Counted from the first letter of the stretch, positions 8,713 to 18,843 are shown. The stretch is DNA of 52,812 nt from Allobosea sp. 12-68-7 (GCA_002279705.1 NCCO01000001.1:1-52812); one strand, 5' to 3'. The notes: a model not told the origin generated them from the sequence alone. Numbers and translations: made by a program.

Positions 8713-10065
8713 TCAGAAGTCGCGCTGGATGCGCAGACGGCCGGCGATGGCGTCGTCCGACTTGACCAGACGGGCCGGAGCGCCGAGAGCGACGTTCTTG
8801 ATGTCGAGGATGCGGCGGCTGAATTCGACGCGCGAGTAGAGAACCTCGACACCGATATCCAGACCGGAAACCGGCGACCAGACGAGGTTCGCACCGAGGA
8901 TCAGCTCCTTGGGGTCGATACCCTTCAGGGTGGTGGCGACGCCGGCAACCACCGGCCCGGTCACGCGGCCCATCTTCAGCTCCGAATACGAAGCGATGAA
9001 GTCCGAGCGGATCTGGGGGGTCCAGTAGTGACGGAACGCCGCGGCGAGCGTAAAGCCCGTCGTCGACTTGGTGCCGATACCGGTAATCGGGTCGACGGTG
9101 AAGTCGCCGATGGTTGCGGCAGCGCGACCGTAACCGACGGCATTGCCGTAGCCGAGATAGCCGATGGCGCCATCAGCATAGGTCGCCTGCAGCCAGAGCT
9201 GATCACCAGCCGCGAGCATCGGCAGGTTGAACTTCACGCCGCCCGAGATGGCGTAGCCGAAATCATCGCCACTGTCCAACACCGGGCCGACGGCGACGCG
9301 ATTCGTGCCGCGATCGCTGATGGCACCCGACAGCTGAGCCGAGCCCCAACCCTGATCGACGCGCAGCGAGGCGACGATGTCAGGCATGACGGAGCCCTGG
9401 TAAACGCGACCGCCGGCCGCGCCAGCCGCATTGAGAACCTGGTTGAAGCCCGCGGTGTTGCCGTCTTCGAGCGACAGGGTGGCGGTGAAGCCGCCACCGA
9501 ACGAAGCGGTGTAGGCCAACAGGTTGACCGTGCGGTCCGAGGTGCGCAGCGAGCTGAAGCCGAGGTCGGCGGCGTAGAAGTCGAAGAACGACTGCGCCTT
9601 ACCAGCGGTGATCGGCCCGAACTGGACGAACGCCTTATCAAGGACGGCGGTGTTGCCCTCGTTCAGGCGGCCATTGAGGCTGAAGTTGTTGGTGCCGGCG
9701 TTGGTGCCGCCATACCGATAGGTACCGGTACGGGTGTTGATGTCGTAGCGAACGAAGGCACGCAGCGTGCCGTAGGCGGTGGCGGTGCGCGCATCGACGA
9801 AGATACGGCCGAGGGCACGGGTGCCGTAGGCATCCTGACGCTCGCTCCAGCGCTCACCGAAGGTGTACTCGGCGCGAACGCGGCCGCCGACGCGGAGGCA
9901 GGTATCGGTGCCGGGGATGAAGAAGAAGCCTGCGCCGTAGGCGGAGCAGACGCGAACGTATTCGACCGGAGCGGCCTTCCGCGAGGGAAGGTCGGCGGCC
10001 TGAGCCCCGGCGACCGCGGCGAAGCCAGCGGCGGAACCGAGGAGAAGGCTCTTAGCGAGCTTCAT
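8713..10065 (-). CDS. Outer-membrane porin (Omp2b/porin_2 family)
   Basis: This 450-residue outer-membrane beta-barrel porin allows passive diffusion of small solutes. The signal peptide is MKLAKSLLLGSAAGFAAVAG with an AQA cleavage site, giving a mature N-terminus ADLPSRKAAPVEYVRVC. The segment YGAGFFFIPGTDTCLRVGGR is a signature of Hyphomicrobiales porins (Brucella Omp2b type), with the paired cysteines seen in that family. The chain ends in Phe (RIQRDF), as expected for BAM recognition. I chose the ATG at 10065 because GGAGG lies 7 bases upstream. It has its own long leader and a strong terminator, which fits an abundant monocistronic mRNA. Confidence 0.95.
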   Translation of the reverse strand: MKLAKSLLLGSAAGFAAVAGAQAADLPSRKAAPVEYVRVCSAYGAGFFFIPGTDTCLRVGGRVRAEYTFGERWSERQDAYGTRALGRIFVDARTATAYGTLRAFVRYDINTRTGTYRYGGTNAGTNNFSLNGRLNEGNTAVLDKAFVQFGPITAGKAQSFFDFYAADLGFSSLRTSDRTVNLLAYTASFGGGFTATLSLEDGNTAGFNQVLNAAGAAGGRVYQGSVMPDIVASLRVDQGWGSAQLSGAISDRGTNRVAVGPVLDSGDDFGYAISGGVKFNLPMLAAGDQLWLQATYADGAIGYLGYGNAVGYGRAAATIGDFTVDPITGIGTKSTTGFTLAAAFRHYWTPQIRSDFIASYSELKMGRVTGPVVAGVATTLKGIDPKELILGANLVWSPVSGLDIGVEVLYSRVEFSRRILDIKNVALGAPARLVKSDDAIAGRLRIQRDF

Positions 10066-10467
10066 TGGTAACCTCCAAAAGAGTTTCGAGACCCTCGGGC
10101 TTCCACCGCTTCGTTGGTGAGAGGCCCCAGGAGACCCTTTCACCGAACCGGCTTGTTCCCGGTCTTTCGCCCGCGTCCCTGACCATTCAGAGGCGAAGAC
10201 GAAAAACAGCGACCGGGAACGTCCCGACGCAGGACAACCATACGAAAGCCCTTCCGCCGATCAACCGCGATCACGCCGCCGCGAGGCCCGAGGGGGTGCT
10301 TTGGAACCCGGTGTTGCAGGCAGGCCACGCTTTGAGGGCCGAAATTTATCAGCCGTTAACCGCACCCCGCCGGCAAGGCCGGTTTGGCGCTGTTCCAAAG
10401 CAGAATCACGGGTGACGGGCCGGGCGAGCGCGCTGCGACAGGCCGGAGTGCGATTCCCCTCGGCCCT
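10066..10467 (-). promoter_or_regulatory. 400-bp leader/promoter region of the porin gene
   Basis: No gene is visible between the tamB stop and the porin ATG. Two perfect inverted repeats are present. GTTCCCGGT (10155-10163) pairs with ACCGGGAAC (10212-10220). GCTTTGGAAC (10298-10307) pairs with GTTCCAAAGC (10392-10401). The right arm of the first pair can alternatively form a short local hairpin, GGGA-ACG-TCCC. An AT-rich block (GAAATTTATCAG, about 10341-10352) could contain a minus-strand -10 element, which would give a 5' leader of roughly 270 nt. The promoter position is inferred. Confidence 0.5.
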
Positions 10468-13400
10468 TCAGTATTCCCACTCGGCGCCGACGCCGACGGC
10501 CGCGCCGCCCTCGGCATTGGTCTCGGCCTGCAGCTTGAGCCGGCGGGTGACGTCGATGTTGACGGAGACGCCGGTGTCCTTGGGCCGCGCGCCGGCCTTC
10601 ACGCCGACGGAGACATTGTCGCTGATGTAGCGGGAGACGCCGATCGTCGGCCCGCCCGCGCCGACGCCGATGTCGAGATTGTCGACACCGAGCGACTTGC
10701 GCAGCCGCTCGAAGGAATCATCCCCGGCGCCGCCGGCGAACTGGGCCGCCGTCTGCGCCAGCTGCAGCGCCTGGAAGGGCGAGAGCGAACCCGAGGCGCG
10801 CGCGAACAGCAGGCGCGACAGCACCTCGTCCTGCGGCAGGTCGGGGGTCGAGGTGAAGGCGAATTCGGGCTGATCGGCCGGGCCGGTGACGGCGACGCGG
10901 GCGGTGACGTCGCCCGCGCGTGTTTCCGCGATGAAATCGAGTTCCGGCAAGGTGCCGCCGGCGAAGGTGAGGCGGCCGCGGCTGAAGTCGAGGCGCTGGC
11001 TCAGGACAGAGAGACGCCCACGGCGCAACGCAAAGCCGCCGTCGAGCTGCGGCGCCGCCAGCGTGCCGCCGACGCGCAGCTGGCCGCCGAGTTCCGCATC
11101 GATGCCCCGGCCCCGGACGAAGACGCGGTTGGGGGCCGCGACCGTCAGCGCCAGCGCCGCGTCGAAGGCGGGCGCGGGCCTGCCGCCGCGGGCGGTCGAC
11201 GCGGCGGCGCGCTTCTGCGCGGCGAGCCGGGCAGCGGCGGTGCCGGTCGGCCGGACATGCTTGATTCCGTCGACGGGGCGCAGCGTCGCGGGCAGCCGGT
11301 CGGGCACGGCGACCTCGAGCGAGAGGACATCGACGCGCCCACCGATTCGCGGGCGCTGCGCCAGCGGCCCGGCGAGTTCGAGGTCGAGATTGGCCACCGC
11401 CGTGACGATGTCGCTGGAGACGAGCTGCGCGCGGTTGCCCTGGACCCGGATGGAGCCGGGGAAGCCCGCGCCGGGATCGAGCGAGACCCGGCCGGTGCCC
11501 GAGAGCGTGCCGCCATTGGGCGTGCTGGCGTTGGCGCGCTCGATCGTCAGATTCTGACCCTGCGCGGCGATGCGGGCCTCGACCGCCGTCAGGCGGATGC
11601 CCTGCAGCACGTCGGTGAAGCTGCCGCCGGTGAGGGTGGCGGTGCCCGACAGGCGCGGGGCCGAGGGGCTACCGGCCGCGCGCAGATCGAGCGCGACGGC
11701 GCCGGTGACCCGCTGGCCCTGCGCGCCGATCAGCGGATTGGCGAGCGCGGCATCGACCCGCCCGCGCGCCGCGAGGTCGAGCCCGCCGGCCGCATGCAGC
11801 GGGGCCGTGCCGCGCAGCGTCAGGCTGGCGCCGCGGCCGGCGTCGACCTGCGCTTCGACGGTCGTGACATCGCCGTTCAGCGCGCCGGACGCCGTGATCT
11901 CGACCGGCGGCAGGCCGGCCCGGCGCGTCTCGGGGGTCACCAAGCGCGCGACCCTGACGCTCCACGGCCCCGTCGGCGCCGCGGCGGGGCCGCTGATCCT
12001 GGCCTGCGCGTCGAGCGTGCCGGAGAGATCGAGCCCGGGCGCGAGGATGCGAACCGCCGAGAGCGGGATCTTGCCGGCGGCGAGATCGAGATCGAGACGC
12101 TCGCCGACGCGCCCACTCAGGGTCAGGCGGCCGCCATCGATCACCAGGGCGAGATTGGCGATCTCGACGCCCTTAGCCGGGAAGCGCAGGCTGGCGGGGT
12201 TGGCGAGCGCAATGCGCTTTCCGTCGCGGCGCGCCTCGAAGCTCGCCAGTTCGAGGCTGAACGGTTCGCCGGGCACGAGCCGGCCGGCGCCGTTCAAGGC
12301 AAAGCCGCGCGCGGCGGCGCTCAGGGTGAAGGCGCTGGCCTCGGGGGCGCCCTTCGACTCGAAGCGGATGGCGCTGATCGCCTCGCCGGCCACGACCGCC
12401 CGGTCGATGGCGAGGGCCGCGTCCAGCCTCGACTTGCCGTAGACATCCGTTGCGACGGCCGTGACGTCGAGCCGGTCGATCGCAACCGAGGGGCCGGCAA
12501 GCCTGGCGCCCTTCGCGGTAAGGTCGAGATTCTGGCGGCCCTCGACGACGGCGAGGCGGATGTCGGCATCGAGTTGGCCGCCGAGCTTGGTCAGGGCGAG
12601 CGCCGAGAGATCGTCGAGATTGCGAGCAGCCAGCGTCAGGCGGCCCTCGGCGCGGCTGGCGGGATCGAGCGTCAGCGCGCCGTTCAGGCGCACCGAGCCA
12701 ATGGAGAGATCGAGCGCCGACAGGTTCCAGCCGTCGCCCGGCAGGCGCGCCAAAGCGAGCGTGCCGGTGGCGGACCGGGCGTCGATCTCGCCGGCGAGCG
12801 TCAGGCGGGTGTCGAGCGCACCCTGGAGATCCTTGATCACCGCGTCGATGGCGAGCCGCGGGATCGGCCGGGCGAGCGCGGTGGCGTCGGCGACGGCGAA
12901 TCGCGCCGTGGCATCGAGCCTGTCGCGCGGGCCGGTGATCCGGGCCGTGACGTCGCCGCGGCCCGAGAGGCGCGGGTCGGCGCGCTTGAGGTCGGGCATC
13001 GACAGCGCGAGCTTCAGATCGGAGGCCTGCCGGCCGATGCCGCCCTCGGCGGTGATGGCGGCGTGCTGACCGGCCAGCCTCAGGCCGGACACCGTGAGGT
13101 CGCCAGCTAGCGACCGGACCGCGCCATCGAGCGTGAGGTTGCCGGCCAGAAGCCGGTCGAGCCGGGCATCGCCCGTGGCGAGCCGGTCCCCGCGCCCGCT
13201 CAGGGTCGCGGCGTAATCGTTGCGGCGGGGCGCGGCGTCGATGTCGGCTCCGAACTCGGCCCGGCCGGCGAGCGGGCGCCCGGCGAGGCCGCCCAGGCGC
13301 GCGAGATCGGGCAGCACGGCCTGGAGGCGGCCGAGCACACGCGCGTTGCCGGCCTTGCCGCGATAGTCGAGCTCGACGCCCGACATCGCCAGCCGCAGCG

Positions 13401-14802
13401 TTTCGAAATCGGCCGTGCCATCGTCCTGGGCGACGCCGCGCAGGGTGAAGGTGACGCGCTCGCCGACGGCACGCGCCAGCGCGCGGTCGGCCAGGGTGAT
13501 GCCGGCGGCCTGGCCGTCGGCGGTGAGGCTGATGCGCGAGCCGGCTTCGCCGATCGTCCCGGTCGGGATCGCGTTGAAATTGAGGCCGAGGCTGGCGAAG
13601 CCGCCGGCCGGCAGCCTGGCCTGCTGCGCGTCGAGCGTGGCGACGATCGTCGGCCCGGCGACGGGGCCCCTGATCGTGGCGTCAAGAGCGAGCTTGCCGA
13701 TCTCGGTGCCCGCGGCGACGGTCTTGCCTTCCGCATTGGGGCGGGCGGCAGCGGTGACGCGCAGGTCGAGCTGCTTGTCGGCGCCGTAGCGGCCGAGCAC
13801 GTCGAGCCGCGCCAGCGCCGAGACCAGCGCCAGGTTGCGGATGTCGATGCCGCCGGCATCGGCGAAGCCAACCGAGCCGTCGAGGCGGGTCGAGCCGGTG
13901 AAGACCGGCGCGACGGGGGCCGGCATCAGCCCCTCGATGCGGGCATCGAGCGCGAGATCGAGCTTGCGCTCGGTCCCGGCGCGATCGAGCCGGGCATCGC
14001 CGCGCGCGCCAATGGTCGGGCCGGCATTGAAGATCAGCGTCGAGCCGAAGGAATCGAGCGGGCCGTCGCCGCCGAGATCGAGCGTGACCGGCGGCTCGCC
14101 CGGCAGGCCGGCGACCTTCGAGATCAGCCCGCCCGCCGGCTCGTCGAGCTTGACGGCGAGCTGGAGCCGCGTCGTGTCGGGCACGAAGGCGATGCTGATG
14201 TCGAACTGGCCGCCGGCATCGAGCCGCCGGGCCGCGAGCTTGAGGTCGAGCCCTTCGCTCGGCGGCCCCAGCGTCGCCGAGCCGGTGGCGCCGAGCCGCG
14301 CCGCCACGCCCAGCACCGGCTCGCCGAGCGCGAGTTCGTTGAGCTGGAAGGCGCGGACGATCACCTTGAGCGGCAGCTCGGGCAGGATCGGCTGGTCACT
14401 CGCCGGCGCGGCACCGGCCGGCTGCGGCGCCTGGCGGCGCAGGAGTTCGAGCTTGCCGATCTCCAGACGGTCGATGTCGAGGCGGCGCAGCAGCAGCGCG
14501 CTGCGCGTCCAGATCAGGCGCACGCGGTCGAGCCGCAGCCAGGGGCCGTCCCGGTCCGAGAGGACGATGTCGCGGATCTCGACATCCGAGGAGAGCGCGC
14601 CGTTGACCGCGCCGATCGAGACCTGGCTGGTGTCGCTCGACAGGGCCTTGGAGATCAGATCGGCGACGACGCCGCGATCGGTCTGCGCATTCTGGGCGAA
14701 GCCGCCGAAGGGCGCGAAGGCGAGCACGCCCGCGAGCAGCAGCAGGGCCGGCAGGACCAGCCGAAGCGTCAGGGGCCGTAGCGATGAGAGCAAGGTCCGC
14801 AT
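10468..14802 (-). CDS. tamB: Translocation and assembly module inner-membrane component TamB
   Basis: TamB is a very long periplasm-spanning AsmA-like protein that works with TamA in outer-membrane protein assembly and/or lipid transport between membranes. The 1444-residue product starts with a single N-terminal membrane anchor (LVLPALLLLAGVLAFAPF). It continues with repetitive beta-rich, Gly/Leu/Asp-rich segments and ends with the conserved DUF490/TamB C-terminal domain (for example GVDNLDIGVGAGGPTIGVSRYISDNV and a terminal aromatic, EWEY). Its ATG overlaps the tamA stop by one base (TGATG), consistent with translational coupling. The length is typical of alphaproteobacterial TamB. Confidence 0.95.
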   Translation of the reverse strand: MRTLLSSLRPLTLRLVLPALLLLAGVLAFAPFGGFAQNAQTDRGVVADLISKALSSDTSQVSIGAVNGALSSDVEIRDIVLSDRDGPWLRLDRVRLIWTRSALLLRRLDIDRLEIGKLELLRRQAPQPAGAAPASDQPILPELPLKVIVRAFQLNELALGEPVLGVAARLGATGSATLGPPSEGLDLKLAARRLDAGGQFDISIAFVPDTTRLQLAVKLDEPAGGLISKVAGLPGEPPVTLDLGGDGPLDSFGSTLIFNAGPTIGARGDARLDRAGTERKLDLALDARIEGLMPAPVAPVFTGSTRLDGSVGFADAGGIDIRNLALVSALARLDVLGRYGADKQLDLRVTAAARPNAEGKTVAAGTEIGKLALDATIRGPVAGPTIVATLDAQQARLPAGGFASLGLNFNAIPTGTIGEAGSRISLTADGQAAGITLADRALARAVGERVTFTLRGVAQDDGTADFETLRLAMSGVELDYRGKAGNARVLGRLQAVLPDLARLGGLAGRPLAGRAEFGADIDAAPRRNDYAATLSGRGDRLATGDARLDRLLAGNLTLDGAVRSLAGDLTVSGLRLAGQHAAITAEGGIGRQASDLKLALSMPDLKRADPRLSGRGDVTARITGPRDRLDATARFAVADATALARPIPRLAIDAVIKDLQGALDTRLTLAGEIDARSATGTLALARLPGDGWNLSALDLSIGSVRLNGALTLDPASRAEGRLTLAARNLDDLSALALTKLGGQLDADIRLAVVEGRQNLDLTAKGARLAGPSVAIDRLDVTAVATDVYGKSRLDAALAIDRAVVAGEAISAIRFESKGAPEASAFTLSAAARGFALNGAGRLVPGEPFSLELASFEARRDGKRIALANPASLRFPAKGVEIANLALVIDGGRLTLSGRVGERLDLDLAAGKIPLSAVRILAPGLDLSGTLDAQARISGPAAAPTGPWSVRVARLVTPETRRAGLPPVEITASGALNGDVTTVEAQVDAGRGASLTLRGTAPLHAAGGLDLAARGRVDAALANPLIGAQGQRVTGAVALDLRAAGSPSAPRLSGTATLTGGSFTDVLQGIRLTAVEARIAAQGQNLTIERANASTPNGGTLSGTGRVSLDPGAGFPGSIRVQGNRAQLVSSDIVTAVANLDLELAGPLAQRPRIGGRVDVLSLEVAVPDRLPATLRPVDGIKHVRPTGTAAARLAAQKRAAASTARGGRPAPAFDAALALTVAAPNRVFVRGRGIDAELGGQLRVGGTLAAPQLDGGFALRRGRLSVLSQRLDFSRGRLTFAGGTLPELDFIAETRAGDVTARVAVTGPADQPEFAFTSTPDLPQDEVLSRLLFARASGSLSPFQALQLAQTAAQFAGGAGDDSFERLRKSLGVDNLDIGVGAGGPTIGVSRYISDNVSVGVKAGARPKDTGVSVNIDVTRRLKLQAETNAEGGAAVGVGAEWEY

Positions 14803-16814
14803 CAGAAGGACTGCCCGATGCTGACATAGAGCGCGACGGGCTTGTCGCCCTTGCGCGGGTTGAGCGGCGCGGCGACGTCGACGCGGATCGGCCCGATGGC
14901 GGTGTAGTAGCGCAGGCCGAGACCCGCAGCCATCTGCAGGCGCTGCTTGAAGTCGGGCACGCTGCCCTCAAACGCGGTGCCGGCATCGAAGAAGGGCACC
15001 ACGCCGATCGTGTCGGTGATCTTGATGCGCGCCTCGAGCGAGGCCTCGAACAGGCTGCGCCCGCCGGTCAGGCGGCTGAACGGGCCGAGCGGCGAGAGCG
15101 TGCGATAGGCATAGCCGCGCACCGAGCCACCGCCGCCGGCATAGAAGCGCCGCGTCGCGGGGATCTCGTCGAGATCGGCGCCCGCGATCGAGCCCAGCCC
15201 GACGCGTCCCGCCAGGACGTAGCGGGCGTCCTCGTCGAGCGCGTAATAGGCCGACAGCGCCGCCTTGCTCTGGACGATGCCGACGGTGGAGCCGAGAAAG
15301 GTCGGATAGGGTGCGACCGAGGCGGTGGCGCGGATGCCGCGGGTCGCGTCGAGCAGACTGTCGGTCGAATCATATTTCACCGAGAGCGGGATGCCGACGA
15401 GGGTGTAGTCGACCTGGCCGAGCACGTCGCTGGTCTGGCCGCGCTCGACCTCGAGGCCGGCCTGAATCGAGAAAGTGTCGCTGAAGCGGCGCTGGATCGC
15501 GGTGGTGACGTTGCCATAGCGGGCGGTGTAGCCGCCGAAGCGGTTGGTGCCGACGCGCTGCCGGGTCGCGACGCCGTCGAGCAGCCAGTCATAGCGGCTG
15601 CCGCCGAGCGCCGGCTTGAGGAAGCTGAAGCCGAAGCGGCCGCCGAGGTCGGAGCGCTCGAAATCCTCGAACGTCGTGATCGTGCTGCCGTCGATGCGGG
15701 GCGCGAGGAAGAGATCGCCCTCCAGCCGCAGCCGCTCGGCCCCGCCGAACAGGTTGCGGTGTTCCCAATAGGTCTTCACCGCCGGGCCGTCGATGGTGGA
15801 GTAACGCGCCGAGAAGCCGAGCAGGCGCTTGGGCCGCTCGGTCACCTCGACGAAGATCGGCAGGTTGCCGGCGGCGTCCAGCCGCTCGGCTTCGCGGATC
15901 CGCACCGAGCCGACGGCGGGCACCGTGGCGATGGATTTGCGGGTGTCGGTCAGCGCCTTCGGCGAATAGGGATCGCCCGGCTCGAGATCGATGAAGGAGC
16001 GGATGACGGCGGGCGGGATATCCCCGGCTTCCGTCACCGAGACCGTGCCGAAGCCGGCGATCGGACCCGGCTCGACCACATAGGTGATGTCCATCACGCG
16101 CGCGGCGTGGTCAACGACAGGGCGCAACTCGACCACCCTGGCGAGCGGGCGCGACCGGGCGCGCAGATGATCGACCAGCGCTGCGCGCGCCGCGCGCAGC
16201 GAGGCGGAGGTCGCGGGGTCGCCCGGCTTGAGCCGGCTGACCTTGAGCGGATCGGCGATGGCGGGGGCGCCCGAGGCGCCGCGCTCGGCGACAGCGACCT
16301 GGCGCAGCGCGAAGACGGCGCCCGGCCGGATCGTGGCGGTGATCGGCACGGGCTCGCGGTTGCGATGGGATTCGAGGGCGCGGACCAGCCGCGCATCGGG
16401 CTCAGCGCCGACCCGCAGCGCCACGCCGTCGACCACGAGCGCGACCTCGGCATTGAAATAGCCCTGAGACCAGAGCGCATCGACCAGCGGGTTGAGGTCC
16501 GCCGCCATGCGGCGCGCCAGCGTCTCGCCATCGGGCGGGGCGTCCGCGCGAAGCCGGTAGAGCAGCGAGGCGTCCTGCAGCGTGCGCGTCAGCGCCTTCG
16601 CGTCATCGGCGCCGCCGAGGTCGAAGTCGAGCCTGTAAGGCAGCGTCGCAGCCGTCACCGCCGGCGGCTCGTCCTTCTTGGTGAAGAGGCCGAACAGATC
16701 CAGCGATGACAGATCGAAGGCCTGCACCGGCGCCGGCCGCAGGGCGGCCATCAGGGCGAGCGCACAGGTTCCTGTCAGCGCGACCGCGCTGCCTGCTCTC
16801 CGCCACGACCGCAT
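14802..16814 (-). CDS. tamA: Outer-membrane translocation module TamA (Omp85 family)
   Basis: TamA is the outer-membrane Omp85 barrel partner of TamB. The 670-residue protein has a signal peptide (VALTGTCALALMAAL...VQA), N-terminal POTRA domains (about residues 60-290) and a C-terminal 16-strand barrel. The barrel contains the Omp85 segments YAGGGGSVRGYAYRTLSP and GRSLFEASLEARI and ends in QSF. I chose the ATG at 16814 because GGAGGTC lies 5-6 bases upstream and the signal peptide then begins normally; in-frame starts at 16853 and 16904 would add a non-conserved leader. It is directly followed by tamB. Confidence 0.94.
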   Translation of the reverse strand: MRSWRRAGSAVALTGTCALALMAALRPAPVQAFDLSSLDLFGLFTKKDEPPAVTAATLPYRLDFDLGGADDAKALTRTLQDASLLYRLRADAPPDGETLARRMAADLNPLVDALWSQGYFNAEVALVVDGVALRVGAEPDARLVRALESHRNREPVPITATIRPGAVFALRQVAVAERGASGAPAIADPLKVSRLKPGDPATSASLRAARAALVDHLRARSRPLARVVELRPVVDHAARVMDITYVVEPGPIAGFGTVSVTEAGDIPPAVIRSFIDLEPGDPYSPKALTDTRKSIATVPAVGSVRIREAERLDAAGNLPIFVEVTERPKRLLGFSARYSTIDGPAVKTYWEHRNLFGGAERLRLEGDLFLAPRIDGSTITTFEDFERSDLGGRFGFSFLKPALGGSRYDWLLDGVATRQRVGTNRFGGYTARYGNVTTAIQRRFSDTFSIQAGLEVERGQTSDVLGQVDYTLVGIPLSVKYDSTDSLLDATRGIRATASVAPYPTFLGSTVGIVQSKAALSAYYALDEDARYVLAGRVGLGSIAGADLDEIPATRRFYAGGGGSVRGYAYRTLSPLGPFSRLTGGRSLFEASLEARIKITDTIGVVPFFDAGTAFEGSVPDFKQRLQMAAGLGLRYYTAIGPIRVDVAAPLNPRKGDKPVALYVSIGQSF

Positions 16815-16928
16815 CCGACCTCCAAGCAACCCCCACACACGCAACCGAGACATCCGACCGATGTTCCGCGCCCGACCATACCGAAAGACGTCGAGCGCGG
16901 GCAAATCCGGCGGATGTGATCGTCCTGG

Positions 16929-17681
16929 CTATCGAAGCGTCAGCGAAACGCCCCCCAGCGGGGCGAGCTTGGTGACGATCTCGCCCTTGCCCGGCGAGAG
17001 CACGCCGCCGCAGAGGCTGCCCGTCGTGACGATCTGGCCGGCGCGCAGGCCGCCCATCAGTTCGTCCCTGCGGTTGGCCCAGGCGAGGAAGGGCGCCATC
17101 GGATCGCCGTTGGAATGCATCGCCGGCCGGTCGTAGAGCGTCACGCCGTTGAGCGAGATGAAGCAGTCCAGCCCCGAGAGATCGTCGAGCACCGTCATGT
17201 CGAGTTCCTGGCCGAGATAGTAGCCACCATGGCCGAGCGCATCGGCGAGCCAGAGCGCGAAGGGCACGCCCTGCCAGTTGGCGAGACGGCTCTCGACGAT
17301 CTCGATGCCGAGATAGGCCTTGTCGCAATGGCCGAGCAGTTCGGCGCGCGAATAGGGCTGGTCCGGTCGCATCGGCACGTCGCGTGCGAGGCGCAGCGCG
17401 ATCTCGATCTCGACGCGCAGCTCGGCTCCGATCGCGCCGTCATAGACGTCGCCGGGGGCAAGCCAGGGGCCCGGCATCAGGCCGGCGACAGGCATGCCGT
17501 CCTCGGCGATGGCGACCTTCCAGCCCGCCTGCGCATGGGCGAGCGTCCTGGCGATGTCGGCCTGAATCGCCAACCCGTCGAGGACGGAGCCCGGCACCGG
17601 CTGCTCGGCCATCTCGATCAGGCTCTTGTCGCGGCGGGTTGCGACCAGCGCGGCGCGCAGGGTCTCCTGGGTGGTCGGCAT
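16929..17681 (-). CDS. 2-keto-4-pentenoate hydratase / FAH-family protein
   Basis: This 250-residue protein resembles 2-oxopent-4-enoate hydratases and 4-oxalocrotonate decarboxylases of the fumarylacetoacetase superfamily. Relevant segments are RVEIEIALRLARDVP (an acidic metal-binding Glu pair), EIVESRLANWQGVPFALWLADA and the final SPGKGEIVTKLAPLGGVSL. Such enzymes act on 2-oxo-enoates from meta-cleavage of aromatics, but the exact substrate is not evident. The gene is divergent from the LysR regulator at 17914, so it may be a regulatory target of it. It lies 114 bp upstream of tamA but is probably unrelated to it. Confidence 0.8.
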   Translation of the reverse strand: MPTTQETLRAALVATRRDKSLIEMAEQPVPGSVLDGLAIQADIARTLAHAQAGWKVAIAEDGMPVAGLMPGPWLAPGDVYDGAIGAELRVEIEIALRLARDVPMRPDQPYSRAELLGHCDKAYLGIEIVESRLANWQGVPFALWLADALGHGGYYLGQELDMTVLDDLSGLDCFISLNGVTLYDRPAMHSNGDPMAPFLAWANRRDELMGGLRAGQIVTTGSLCGGVLSPGKGEIVTKLAPLGGVSLTLR

Positions 17682-17913
17682 GGCGTCTCGTCCCTGTCCT
17701 CATCGTCCCGGCCTGACCGGTGTTCGGCGCGCACCCTGCACGAGCCGCGCCCGCGAGGCCACCCCCGCCGCAGCGACGGTGAGGCCATGCGTCAGGCGCT
17801 CGGGGGATTCGCGCTGCAGCGGCACGACGATAAACCCCTCCCGTGCGGCGGCTTGACAGCCGGGCGCTGCTCCCCTCCGCTGGCCGCCAAAACGCTCAGG
17901 GGACGGAACGGGC

Positions 17914-18843
17914 ATGCTCACCTTGCGGCAGATCGAGGTGATCCGCGCCATCATGATCACCGGCACGATCAGCGGTGCGGCCAAGCTGCTCGGGGTGTCG
18001 GCGCCGGGCATCAGCCGGCTGATGAAGCACACCGAGAAGACGCTGCGGCTGAAGCTGTTCGAGCGGCGCCACGGGCGCTACGTCCCCACACCCGAAGCCA
18101 ACGACATCTTCGAGCAGATCAACGGCGTCTACAAAAAGGTCGACGATCTCCACTACACGCTGGCGCGGATCGAGCGTGGCGGCGGCGTCGAATGGCGGAT
18201 CGGCTCGGTGCCGAGCATCTGCCATGTGATGGTGCCGCGCGCGATCGAGAAGCTGAAGCGCAAGCACCCCGATCTGCGGCTCGACATCAACATCCTGAAA
18301 ATCGAGGAGGCGCTCGACTATCTGCTGCTCGGGCGCGGCGAGATCGCGGCGATGAGCTACAAGCTCGACCATCCCGGCATCGACTTCGTGCCGCTCTCGA
18401 TGGGCGAGCTGCTCTGCATCGTGCCGGAGGGCCACGAACTCGCCAGTCGGCCGGTGATCTCGGCCTGCGAAATCGTGCGCCACCCGCTGATCGGCATCGA
18501 CCCCAACGACCCCTATGGACGGATCATGGCCGAAATCTTCAGCCGCCAGGGCCTCGCCTACGACATCGTCATCAAGGCGCGCTTCGGCACGACCGTCTGC
18601 TCGCTGGTGCGCGCCGGGCTCGGCATTGCGGTGATCGACCAATTCACCGTGGCGCATGGTTCGATGCAGGGCATCGCCACGATCCCGATCGCCGAGCCGA
18701 CGCAGTTCCAGACCTATGTCGCGATCAAGAACGACAAGGCGCCGTCCGTCTATGCCGAGACCTTCGTGACGCTGCTGCGGCAGGAGATGGACGCGGTGGT
18801 GAGACCGCGTGTCCCGCAGGCCCACGACCGACCGGCCGGATAA
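17914..18843 (+). CDS. LysR-family transcriptional regulator
   Basis: This 309-residue LysR-type regulator has an N-terminal winged helix-turn-helix (LTLRQIEVIRAIMITGTISG, then AAKLLGVSAPGISRLMKHTE; residues about 2-60) and a C-terminal periplasmic-binding-like effector domain (about 90-295). It precedes the shikimate dehydrogenase paralogue and transporter genes on the same strand and is divergent from the FAH-family gene. The natural inference is a local regulator of the quinate/shikimate-type operon, the FAH gene, or both. The effector is unknown. A TTGACA hexamer about 60 bp before its ATG could be a -35 element. Confidence 0.9.
   Translation: MLTLRQIEVIRAIMITGTISGAAKLLGVSAPGISRLMKHTEKTLRLKLFERRHGRYVPTPEANDIFEQINGVYKKVDDLHYTLARIERGGGVEWRIGSVPSICHVMVPRAIEKLKRKHPDLRLDINILKIEEALDYLLLGRGEIAAMSYKLDHPGIDFVPLSMGELLCIVPEGHELASRPVISACEIVRHPLIGIDPNDPYGRIMAEIFSRQGLAYDIVIKARFGTTVCSLVRAGLGIAVIDQFTVAHGSMQGIATIPIAEPTQFQTYVAIKNDKAPSVYAETFVTLLRQEMDAVVRPRVPQAHDRPAG

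Noticed and set aside
10361-10460. Possible tRNA-like structure upstream of the porin (GTGCGATTCCCC)
   Set aside because: The T-arm-like bases do not form a 5-bp stem with a 7-base loop, and no acceptor stem pairs.
10384-13110. 908-codon plus-strand open frame opposite tamB
   Set aside because: It has no recognisable domain, and tamB on the other strand is full length with correct coupling to tamA.
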